Positions 1 to 6,365 of a DNA stretch of 12,300 nt are shown in pieces. The notes beneath the pieces were generated by a model. It worked only from the letters and a program-made list of their open reading frames with translations, was not told where the DNA came from and ran no database searches. Each line of letters opens with the position of its first letter. Within the stretch, counting starts at the first letter, position 1. The stretch is taken from assembly GCA_028873155.1 (NCBI GenBank), contig JAGWML010000071.1, positions 1-12,300 of the forward strand, written 5' to 3'. This DNA comes from Acidobacteriota bacterium (GTDB lineage Bacteria > Acidobacteriota > Terriglobia > Terriglobales > Acidobacteriaceae). Made by a program: the position numbers and the translations under genes.

Positions 1-917
1 GCCAGCGCCATGACAAGACGCCCCTGACATTAGCCGAGGCTGAAGCTCTGTACCATTTCACGGACTTCAGCGGCTTCATGGTGGCCTTCAAGGCAGTGAC
101 GGGTCAGCTTGTCCACCCCGAGGATTATGAACTGGCCGCGTGGCGCATGATAGAGCAACTCGCTACGCAGGGGGTCGTCCACGCCGAGGTCTATATCTCA
201 GTGGGCGTCATCTATTTCTGGCGCAATCATGACCCGCACGTCTTCGAGCCGATCTTTGCCGGACTGGAGCGCGCCCGGATGCGCGGCGAGCGCGAGCTGG
301 GCCTCACGGTCTACTGGATCTTCGACGCGGTGCGCCACTTCAGCGTGGACGAAGCGGCACGGGTCTTTCGCAAAGCGGCGGAGATGCGGCGCGAGAATCC
401 CTCCATTATCGGCATCGGCCTGGGCGGTGACGAGAGGCGGACGGGTTCCGAGCCCTTTCGTGCGCTCTACGCGGAGGCGCGCGAGGCCGGCCTGCGACTG
501 ACCAACCATGCAGGGGAGACAACCGGACCAGATGCAATCCGGGAAGCACTCAGCATCGGCTCGGAGCGGCTGGGGCACGTGCTCTCCGCGGCGGACGACC
601 CGGCCCTGATGGACGAATTGAAGGCGCGGGCGATTGCTTTGGAGCTGAACCCGACGTCGAACCTGCGTACCGGAGTCTGTCCGTCATTTGCCGCGCATCC
701 GCTGCGGCGGTACTTCGACGCGGGCCTTCTGGTCACGCTCAACTCCGACGATCCGGCGTTCTTTGGATCGGATGTCGCCAACGAATATCTGCTGGCTCAC
801 GCAGAGCAGGGATTTACACGGGATGAGCTGCGCCGGCTTGCTGCGCACTCCATCCGCGCGAGTTTTCTTCCCGAAACGGCAAAGATCGAATGGCTGAACC
901 GCGTTGAATCGCTTTAG
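1..917 (+). CDS. Adenosine deaminase-family enzyme, 5' end outside the window
   Basis: Zinc-dependent purine deaminase of the adenosine/adenine deaminase family, probably cytosolic. The reading frame (codons starting at position 3) is open back to the window edge, and the residues before the first ATG at 78 (LYHFTDFSGF, then MVAFK) already match the family, so the true start and the HxH metal motif lie upstream. Counting from the ATG at 78, visible motifs are GIGLGGDE (112-119), the catalytic HAGE (144-147), ERLGHV (163-168), NPTSN (191-195) and the metal-binding NSDDPAFFG (222-230). The stop is TAG at 915-917. Family proteins usually have about 330-350 residues, so roughly 40-50 are missing. 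Odd point: ERLGHV has Val where adenosine deaminases usually have Gly (GHG). The substrate cannot be fixed from sequence: adenosine, adenine and 6-aminodeoxyfutalosine (menaquinone pathway) are all possible within this superfamily. Confidence 0.9.
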   Translation, partial: QRHDKTPLTLAEAEALYHFTDFSGFMVAFKAVTGQLVHPEDYELAAWRMIEQLATQGVVHAEVYISVGVIYFWRNHDPHVFEPIFAGLERARMRGERELGLTVYWIFDAVRHFSVDEAARVFRKAAEMRRENPSIIGIGLGGDERRTGSEPFRALYAEAREAGLRLTNHAGETTGPDAIREALSIGSERLGHVLSAADDPALMDELKARAIALELNPTSNLRTGVCPSFAAHPLRRYFDAGLLVTLNSDDPAFFGSDVANEYLLAHAEQGFTRDELRRLAAHSIRASFLPETAKIEWLNRVESL

Positions 918-952
918 CCAACAAAAGTTGTAGAACGACGAATCGATTCAGG

Positions 953-980
953 TTGAGTCCAAGCATGTATCCAGTAGAAT
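953..980 (+). promoter_or_regulatory. Sigma-70-type promoter of the small membrane protein gene
   Basis: TTGAGT at 953-958 and TAGAAT at 975-980 are separated by 16 bases, close to the sigma-70 consensus. Transcription would begin near 987, just upstream of the GGAGG at 989-993, giving a leader of about 18 bases. A perfect 10-bp palindrome, GAATCGATTC (940-949), ends three bases before the -35 box and could be an operator, though that is only a guess. Confidence 0.55.
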
Positions 981-988
981 GAAACTGT

Positions 989-993
989 GGAGG
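989..993 (+). promoter_or_regulatory. Ribosome binding site that decides the start of the small membrane protein
   Basis: GGAGG lies 11 bases before the ATG at 1005. An in-frame GTG at 987 would give six extra residues, but it overlaps this site and sits at the predicted transcription start. The ATG at 1005 is therefore preferred. Confidence 0.6.
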
Positions 994-1004
994 TCGTGTC
1001 ATTC

Positions 1005-1226
1005 ATGTCAACGGAACCGGAAGCGCTCACAACCAATGAAGAAGGAAGCGACAGCACGGCTCTGCGCGTGATTGGCTGGTTCTCCGTGGGCATGGCCGTC
1101 GCCGCTCTGGGCATCGTGGTGGGCCGCGAGATTCGCAGCCGCTACAAGTTCAGCAAGCGTACGCCCTATGACTTCTATGCCAACGCCGGTGAACGACCTC
1201 TGAGCGAGTTTGGCGTAGGCGTGTAA
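1005..1226 (+). CDS. Small single-pass membrane protein, function unknown
   Basis: A 73-residue protein that I do not recognise. It has an acidic, Ser/Thr/Glu-rich N-terminus (about residues 1-20), one hydrophobic segment (about 24-42, containing VIGWFSVGMAVAALGIVVG), then a basic stretch (REIRSRYKFSKR) and a polar tail ending in EFGVGV. By the positive-inside rule the C-terminal side would be cytoplasmic, which is an inference. The ATG at 1005 is chosen because GGAGG lies 11 bases upstream and a good promoter ends at 980. It stands alone: the deaminase gene ends 88 bases upstream, and a strong hairpin follows 25 bases after the stop. The regular promoter, ribosome site and terminator support a real gene despite its size. 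It could be an envelope-stress or anchoring peptide, but nothing here shows that. Confidence 0.7.
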   Translation: MSTEPEALTTNEEGSDSTALRVIGWFSVGMAVAALGIVVGREIRSRYKFSKRTPYDFYANAGERPLSEFGVGV

Positions 1227-1250
1227 GCGCGCTCCATTGATTTTCCGCAG

Positions 1251-1291
1251 AACGCTGAAGGCCCGCCTGAGATGGCGGGCCTTCGAGCGTT
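1251..1291. terminator. Strong hairpin terminator between convergent genes
   Basis: GAAGGCCCGCC (1257-1267) pairs perfectly with GGCGGGCCTTC (1274-1284) around a six-base loop. The stem continues with AACGCT (1251-1256) against AGCGTT (1286-1291), leaving one bulged G. Only a short T stretch follows on the + strand and none on the - strand. It probably stops the small membrane protein transcript and may also act on the receptor transcript coming the other way. Confidence 0.7.
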
Positions 1292-1296
1292 TAGGG

Positions 1297-1321
1297 GGTC
1301 CGGCCGTGTTGCGGCCGGACC
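1297..1321. terminator. Second GC-rich hairpin, downstream of the receptor gene
   Basis: A 10-bp stem (1297-1306 with 1312-1321) around the loop TGTTG lies 15 bases beyond the receptor stop codon. It has no T tract on either strand. It may back up termination of the minus-strand receptor transcript or protect its 3' end. Confidence 0.45.
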
Positions 1322-1336
1322 GCGGTTGAAACCAGC

Positions 1337-4003
1337 TTAGAACTGATAGCTGAGTGTGCCGAAGATGGCGCGCGGAGCGCCGGGATAAGCGTTGATGTAA
1401 CCGCTTGGAACTGCGTTCTGATTCGGGAACAGTGGCGCAAAGTAGCCGCCGCTCGATATGTACTCGTTCTGGTTGTACCGCGAGTTCGCCAGGTTGAGCA
1501 CGTCCAGCTTCAGGTTGAAGGACTGCTTTTCAAAGGTGATCGGAGCAACGAGGGACATGTTCGATACCAGGTAAGCAGGCTCGGCCTGCCGATCCGGTCC
1601 GCCGGTGTTGTTGTTCCACATATGCTGCGAACCCGTGCCTTCAATCCAGAAGCGCGGCTCGAGGAATTCACGGTTCCTGTATTTGATGCCGTAGTAGAGG
1701 CCCGTGTTGAGCGTGTAGGACGGGACATAGGAGACAGGCAGGTTGTTGTAGTACTGGCACGCGGAAGGATTCGCAGCGCACGCCGCGATGGTGTTGCCCA
1801 GGACGTACGAAGTGAAGTTGGCCACTTCGCCGGCGAAGTTGAGGAAGAAGTGGATGTTGCTCTTGGGGTCGGCGTCAAGGAACATGTCGACGCCGTGGAA
1901 GGCCGAGTTGCCGCCGTCCGTACCCGTTACGCCGGCCGCCGTCTCGTAGTCGATCTCCTGATTGACGTAGTCGAGGTGGAAGTAATCGGCGCCAAGAATG
2001 AAGTTCCCCAGCCCGGGCGCGTGCGTGAAGTGCACCTTGCCGCCGACCTGAGCATACTTGCCTTCAGCCAGAATGTAATATGCAGGGTCCACAGCCTGGA
2101 ACATGCCGCCGCCGCCGCCCACTGAGGGTGGACGGTAGGTGGTGTCGTAGCCGCCGTACAGTGTGAGCCAATCGACCGGCGTGTAGGAACCGTCGATCGA
2201 AGTCTCAATGGCCGAGCTGTTTGCGTGCTCCGCGCAGAGCGAACCCTGGTCCTTGGTGGTGTTGGTGGCGCCGCTGGTGGGCGTGCCAAAGACGTTGCTG
2301 AAGGGATCAGAACCTGACGGATAGAGCGCGCAATGCGTCTGCGGGATGACGCCTTTGGGCAAGGTGAAATCCTTGTACGCCTGATCGCTATAGTTGGTGC
2401 CGAAACCTACGACACGCACACCGGGGATGATGTGGATGCGGGGCGTCGGGTGAAAATCATCCTGCGCGTAGAAAGCCGCGTTATCAAAACTGAAGTACCC
2501 GTCACGGAATTTCGAACCGTTGTTGACGATTTCGAGCTGGCCGTTGCCGCCTGCAGCGGGATTGAAGAAGAGGTTGCGGGTGTTGTAGAGCTCGTGCAGA
2601 ACATAGCCGCCAAAGTGGACGGTGTTGAGCGGGAGAACCACGGCCATATCGGCTTGATCGCCGAGGATGTCGCTATGCGGGTTGTTCCATTCGTCCACCT
2701 GGTCGCCAATGCCGAGGACGTCGGCAGTGCGGTGATGGAAGCGACGGATGTAGTTGTACCAGGTCGAGTTCTGCAGCGTTGTCTTGGTGCTCAGGAAGAC
2801 GTTCTCACGGGCGTAGACGAGAGCCATCTCGTTGGTGTCGTACTTGTGATAAGCGTCGAAGGGCAGCGCGCTGTAGTAGCCGCTGGTAGGCTGGCTGTAG
2901 TGGGAGCCATTCGGTTCGACCAGGCCAATGTCGGTGAGGGGAATGACCTGGGCGCGATAGCCGCCTGATTTTGAATAGAAGGCGCCGAACGTCAGGCTGC
3001 CCGCGGAAAAGTCCTTGATGGTCTTGCCAAAGGCTGACCCGTCCTTGGAGGGGTTGCCGAAGCCGTCGGGAGCCACGCGGAAATCGTCGCCGCGCCCAAG
3101 TCCGCCGCCGAGCACCGTGGACCAGCCTTTGAATCGTCCAGTGTTGCCCACAAAGGCGAAGTTCTGCGTGCCATACGGTCCGTCGGTCAGCTCGATGCTC
3201 AAGTGACGGTCCACCGTGGGCTGAATCGGAGTGAACTCGATCGAGCCGCCTACGCTGTTGTACCAGCGGCCCATCGGCTGGCCCGGTCCGTAGGTCACTT
3301 CCAGATTCTGCATCACAAGGTTTTCCGGCATCGTTGCGGACTGCCAGAGCCCGGTCGCCGGATCGTCGACAGGAATTCCATCGAAGTTGACCCCCAGCGA
3401 ACCCGGCGAGATGAAGCCCGTGTTCTCGCCTGCCCATCCCTGCTGAATTCCGTTCAACAGGACCGAGTACTTGGTGGCGCCGGTCTCACCGTAGCCGATC
3501 ACATTGGCGCCGGGCGTTGCCTGGATCATCTGAGCGCCGCCGGCCACCGGGCCGCCGACATCCAACTGCTGGCGGTCGAGCACGCGCACCGTGTCCGGCA
3601 TCAACATCACGTCTTCGCGCGTCGGAACCGGCTTGGCCTCCGGATTCACTGTGCCGCGCACGATCACACTCTCAGCCAGGCTCGCCACATGCATCGTGAC
3701 ATCAATAGAGGAGCTCAACGCCGCAGTCGAAACCCTCTGCGTGAAGGAATCGAATCCGGATTTCTCCACGCTCACAATCTGCGGGTCGCCGGAAGCAACA
3801 TTGGCGAAAGAGAAGCGGCCTTCCGCATCCGTTGTTGTGTGAGCCGCAACATTTGTGGTCAGGTCTGTTAAAGTGACCGCTGCGCTTTGAACTACTGCGC
3901 CCGAAGCGTCCACAACTCTTCCCTGCACGCGCAAGTTTGCGGCAAACGACACGCCGCCACAGAACAGCGCCATACACACGCAGATCAACCATTTCCGTAC
4001 CAT
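1337..4003 (-). CDS. TonB-dependent outer-membrane receptor with carboxypeptidase-regulatory-like domain
   Basis: An 888-residue outer-membrane transporter that would take up a ligand using energy passed by TonB. The start is ATG at 4001-4003, with GGAGG (complement of 4014-4018) ten bases upstream; the open frame continues further upstream but runs into mutL on the other strand and is not coding. Residues 1-21 form a signal peptide (basic MVRK, hydrophobic core, VSFA). Residues about 24-105 are a carboxypeptidase-regulatory-like beta domain (VQGRVVDASGAVV, TTDAEGRFSFANV). About 112-262 is the plug (VRVLDRQQL, QATPGANVIG, VLLNGI, VTYGPGQP, NSVGGSIEFTP). The rest is an aromatic-rich barrel ending in YQF, the usual C-terminal Phe. 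No TonB, ExbB or substrate-processing gene is nearby, so the ligand is unknown; carbohydrate and metal-chelate uptake are both possible. At 888 residues it is shorter than many acidobacterial Oar-like receptors of about 1,000-1,200. Confidence 0.93.
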   Translation of the reverse strand: MVRKWLICVCMALFCGGVSFAANLRVQGRVVDASGAVVQSAAVTLTDLTTNVAAHTTTDAEGRFSFANVASGDPQIVSVEKSGFDSFTQRVSTAALSSSIDVTMHVASLAESVIVRGTVNPEAKPVPTREDVMLMPDTVRVLDRQQLDVGGPVAGGAQMIQATPGANVIGYGETGATKYSVLLNGIQQGWAGENTGFISPGSLGVNFDGIPVDDPATGLWQSATMPENLVMQNLEVTYGPGQPMGRWYNSVGGSIEFTPIQPTVDRHLSIELTDGPYGTQNFAFVGNTGRFKGWSTVLGGGLGRGDDFRVAPDGFGNPSKDGSAFGKTIKDFSAGSLTFGAFYSKSGGYRAQVIPLTDIGLVEPNGSHYSQPTSGYYSALPFDAYHKYDTNEMALVYARENVFLSTKTTLQNSTWYNYIRRFHHRTADVLGIGDQVDEWNNPHSDILGDQADMAVVLPLNTVHFGGYVLHELYNTRNLFFNPAAGGNGQLEIVNNGSKFRDGYFSFDNAAFYAQDDFHPTPRIHIIPGVRVVGFGTNYSDQAYKDFTLPKGVIPQTHCALYPSGSDPFSNVFGTPTSGATNTTKDQGSLCAEHANSSAIETSIDGSYTPVDWLTLYGGYDTTYRPPSVGGGGGMFQAVDPAYYILAEGKYAQVGGKVHFTHAPGLGNFILGADYFHLDYVNQEIDYETAAGVTGTDGGNSAFHGVDMFLDADPKSNIHFFLNFAGEVANFTSYVLGNTIAACAANPSACQYYNNLPVSYVPSYTLNTGLYYGIKYRNREFLEPRFWIEGTGSQHMWNNNTGGPDRQAEPAYLVSNMSLVAPITFEKQSFNLKLDVLNLANSRYNQNEYISSGGYFAPLFPNQNAVPSGYINAYPGAPRAIFGTLSYQF

Positions 4004-4013
4004 GCAGCAAGAA

Positions 4014-4018
4014 CCTCC
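4014..4018 (-). promoter_or_regulatory. Ribosome binding site of the TonB receptor
   Basis: CCTCC on the + strand reads GGAGG on the - strand, ten bases before the ATG. It fixes the start just ahead of the signal peptide. Confidence 0.7.
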
Positions 4019-4092
4019 ATTCAAGTCGTCAGGCGATCTATTGATTTGATTTTGGTGAACGAGCACACCACCGAGGGGCACACCAATGGCAG

Positions 4093-4113
4093 CTGTCTCC
4101 GCCCGGGAGACAG
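4093..4113. repeat. Inverted repeat in the receptor leader / divergent intergenic region
   Basis: CTGTCTCC (4093-4100) and GGAGACAG (4106-4113) form a perfect 8-bp stem with loop GCCCG. It lies 90 bases upstream of the receptor start. It could be a dimeric-regulator operator or a leader hairpin in the receptor mRNA. An 8-base direct repeat, GCACACCA (4063-4070 and 4078-4085), lies between it and the gene. Confidence 0.45.
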
Positions 4114-4133
4114 GTTTACTTTCGATGAACGGA

Positions 4134-4162
4134 GTTACACATCTTTGAACGATGGATGAAAA
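4134..4162 (-). promoter_or_regulatory. Candidate promoter of the TonB receptor
   Basis: Read on the - strand, TTTTCA (4162-4157) and TGTAAC (4139-4134) are 17 bases apart, each matching 4 of 6 consensus positions. Transcription would start near 4127, giving a leader of about 125 bases that includes the inverted repeat. The match is modest. No convincing promoter for mutL was found on the opposite strand of this region. Confidence 0.3.
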
Positions 4163-4260
4163 TTCCGCGACGGGATTGTTGCCTTTGTATGAATTCCACA
4201 GTTTCCATGGCTCGCGGCAGAACACCTGTGACGGGAGGCGCTGCGTTACCCTACTGACTG

Positions 4261-6273
4261 ATGGGCCGCATCCGCGTACTTCCCGACCACGTCGCCAACC
4301 AGATCGCCGCCGGCGAGGTTGTGGACCGGCCCGCGTCCGTGGTGAAGGAACTGCTCGAGAATGCGCTCGATGCGGGCGCCACACGGATCCGCGTGGAAGT
4401 GGAAGCGGGCGGGCGGCGGCTGATTCGCGTCGTCGACGACGGCCACGGCATGAATCGCGACGATGCGTTGTTGGCCTTCGAGCGCCACGCCACCAGCAAA
4501 CTGCGCACCGCGGACGAGCTGCTCTCGATTGCGACGCTGGGCTTTCGCGGCGAAGCGCTGCCCTCCATCGCCTCCGTGGCGCGCGTGACGCTGGAGACGG
4601 CCACAGGCGATGAGCCGGCGGACACGCGCATGGAGATTGCCGGCGGCAAGATTCTCCACGTGGACGACGCGGCCCTGCCACGCGGCACGACGATCACGGT
4701 CGCCGACCTGTTTTTCAATACTCCGGCGCGGCGCAAGTTCCTGCGCGCGGAGAGCACGGAGCTCTCCCACGTCACCGCGCTGGTGACGCATTACGCGCTG
4801 GTGCATCCGGAGAAGCACTTCGAATTGCTTTCGGCCTCGCACACGCTGGTGGCCGCTCCGCCGGTGGCGCGCACGGCCGAGCGCATCTACCAGGTCTTTG
4901 GTAAGGACACGCTGGCCCAACTGCTGCCAGTTGCCGCCGAATTGCCGCTGGAGCGAGTGGGCCTGCCCGCGCCACCTCCCTGGAAACAGGACCCGGACGA
5001 GCCGAAGCGCGAACCCGGTACGCTGCGCGTGACAGGTTTCTACTCCAAGCCCGAACTGCAAAAGCTGAACCGGAACTCCATCTATATCTTTGTGAACAAG
5101 CGGCTCATTCGCGACCGCCTGCTGCTGCACGCCATTACGGAGGCGTACCGGAACATCATTCCGCCGACCAGTTATCCGGTGGTGCTGCTCTTTCTGGAGA
5201 TGCCGCCCGAGGAAGTGGACGTCAACGTGCACCCAGCCAAGACCGAGGTCCGCTTCCGCCAGCAAAACGTAATCCACGACTTTGTGCGCGACAGCCTGAG
5301 GAATGCGCTGATGCGGGCGCGGCCCGCGGCTGGCTTTCTGGCGGCGCTCGACGCGGCGCCCACCGCCAGTCCGTCGCTGATGCCACCTGCGCTTTCCCCA
5401 CTGCCGAGCGCACCGCAGGGTGAACCGGCACCTTCCGGCGAGGGGCTTGCACCTGCGGCAATGGATTCCGGCCCGTTCTCCGACCTGGAACCATCCGAAG
5501 GAGCCGCGGATTTTCGGCTGACGCCGAAGCCGGTTCCACCAGTGCCGGGACGCCTGCCATTTGCTGCTGCGGCAGAAGTGCTGCTTGCAGAGAGCAATAC
5601 GGCTGCGGCCGATGGACCGGCCGATGCTGCGAGGGCCACAGCGCGAGTGGAAGCCGAGCAGGCCGTGGCGCATTTGAATCATCTTGCTTCGCTCCGGCCG
5701 CTCGGTCAGCTCCGGGAGTCCTTCATCCTGGCAACCGGCGAGGACGGCCTGTGGATTATTGATCAGCATGTGGCGCATGAGCGAGTGCTGTTTGAGAAGA
5801 TCCTGCGCGACAGAAAGGTCGAGCGCATCCAGCGGCAGAGGCTGCTGATGCCGTTGCTGGTAGAGCTTAAACCGTGGCAGTTGGTGGTGTTCGCGCAGAT
5901 TGCAGAGGAGCTGGAGCGCAGCGGCTTTGAGGCGGAACCCTTTGGTCCTCATACACTTGCGGTCAAGGCTGCGCCGGTCGGGCTGGAGGGCGCGGCGCTG
6001 GAGCGGATGCTGACCCAGGTGATCGAGCAATCGGGCGAAACGCCGGACGAGGCACGGCAAAGCCAGGATTTGACGGCTCTGCGAACACGCATCGCGGCGT
6101 CCATTGCCTGTCATTCCGCCATCAAGGTCAATACCCCGCTCGACCCCCAGCGCATGGAGTGGCTGCTGGCGGAGCTCGCAAAGACTGAGCATCCAACAAG
6201 TTGCCCGCACGGACGGCCGATTGCCCTGCATTACTCGTGGAAGGAAATCCAGCGGGCCTTCCATCGAATTTAA
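4261..6273 (+). CDS. mutL: DNA mismatch repair protein MutL, endonuclease type
   Basis: A 670-residue GHKL ATPase that links mismatch recognition by MutS to strand removal. The N-terminal ATPase shows VANQIAAGEV (11-20), the N-box ELLENALDAG (30-39, catalytic Glu30 and Mg-binding Asn34), DDGHGM (59-64), ATSKL (77-81) and GFRGEALPSIASV (94-106). A Pro/Ala-rich linker spans about 345-470. The C-terminal dimerisation/nuclease domain carries DQHVAHE (501-507) plus Glu512, fitting the DQHA(X)2E(X)4E motif apart from Val for Ala, as well as ACHSAIK (616-622) and CPHGRP (648-653). Family knowledge ties these metal-binding motifs to nicking MutL, found in organisms without MutH and Dam-directed repair. 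An in-frame stop just upstream fixes the start at ATG 4261. No good ribosome site precedes it (the nearest, GGGAGG at 4233-4238, is 22 bases away). No mutS is in view. Confidence 0.96.
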   Translation: MGRIRVLPDHVANQIAAGEVVDRPASVVKELLENALDAGATRIRVEVEAGGRRLIRVVDDGHGMNRDDALLAFERHATSKLRTADELLSIATLGFRGEALPSIASVARVTLETATGDEPADTRMEIAGGKILHVDDAALPRGTTITVADLFFNTPARRKFLRAESTELSHVTALVTHYALVHPEKHFELLSASHTLVAAPPVARTAERIYQVFGKDTLAQLLPVAAELPLERVGLPAPPPWKQDPDEPKREPGTLRVTGFYSKPELQKLNRNSIYIFVNKRLIRDRLLLHAITEAYRNIIPPTSYPVVLLFLEMPPEEVDVNVHPAKTEVRFRQQNVIHDFVRDSLRNALMRARPAAGFLAALDAAPTASPSLMPPALSPLPSAPQGEPAPSGEGLAPAAMDSGPFSDLEPSEGAADFRLTPKPVPPVPGRLPFAAAAEVLLAESNTAAADGPADAARATARVEAEQAVAHLNHLASLRPLGQLRESFILATGEDGLWIIDQHVAHERVLFEKILRDRKVERIQRQRLLMPLLVELKPWQLVVFAQIAEELERSGFEAEPFGPHTLAVKAAPVGLEGAALERMLTQVIEQSGETPDEARQSQDLTALRTRIAASIACHSAIKVNTPLDPQRMEWLLAELAKTEHPTSCPHGRPIALHYSWKEIQRAFHRI

Positions 6274-6281
6274 TTCCCATT

Positions 6282-6287
6282 TAGAAT
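6282..6287 (+). promoter_or_regulatory. Possible -10 box upstream of the winged-helix gene
   Basis: TAGAAT lies nine bases after the mutL stop. The matching -35 region (TTCCAT, 6259-6264) is poor. If used, transcription would start near 6294 and give a leader of about 70 bases before the TTG start at 6366. The gene may equally be read through from mutL. Confidence 0.3.
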
Positions 6288-6354
6288 GGATTGTGTGGTG
6301 GTCGCCCTGCTCTCAGGAGCCGGAGCGGCCTGGCCCTTGCGCCAGCCTGGAAGC

Positions 6355-6358
6355 GAGG
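6355..6358 (+). promoter_or_regulatory. Ribosome binding site supporting a TTG start
   Basis: GAGG is followed by seven bases and then TTG at 6366. A more distant in-frame TTG at 6291 has no ribosome site, and its extra residues (rich in Gly, Arg, Ala and Leu) look untranslated. Confidence 0.5.
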
Positions 6359-6365
6359 TTTTTCT

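Noticed and set aside
2333..3871. Two + strand frames of over 200 codons (2333-2968 and 3203-3871) inside the receptor gene
   Set aside because: They are antisense shadows of a well-supported gene, with no ribosome site and no recognisable domain.
4093..4113. The inverted repeat as a + strand terminator
   Set aside because: No + strand gene lies upstream; the nearest feature is the divergent receptor start.
4004..4681. Upstream extension of the receptor reading frame on the - strand
   Set aside because: It would run into mutL, is Arg/Pro-rich, and precedes a clear ribosome site and signal peptide at 4003.
4246..6264. A 672-codon open frame on the - strand opposite mutL
   Set aside because: It mirrors mutL almost exactly, arises from high GC at third positions, and its His/Arg/Gln/Leu-rich translation shows no domain; mutL on the + strand has all its family motifs.
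6291..6365. Winged-helix gene starting at TTG 6291
   Set aside because: No ribosome site; the added residues are low complexity; TTG 6366 has GAGG seven bases upstream.
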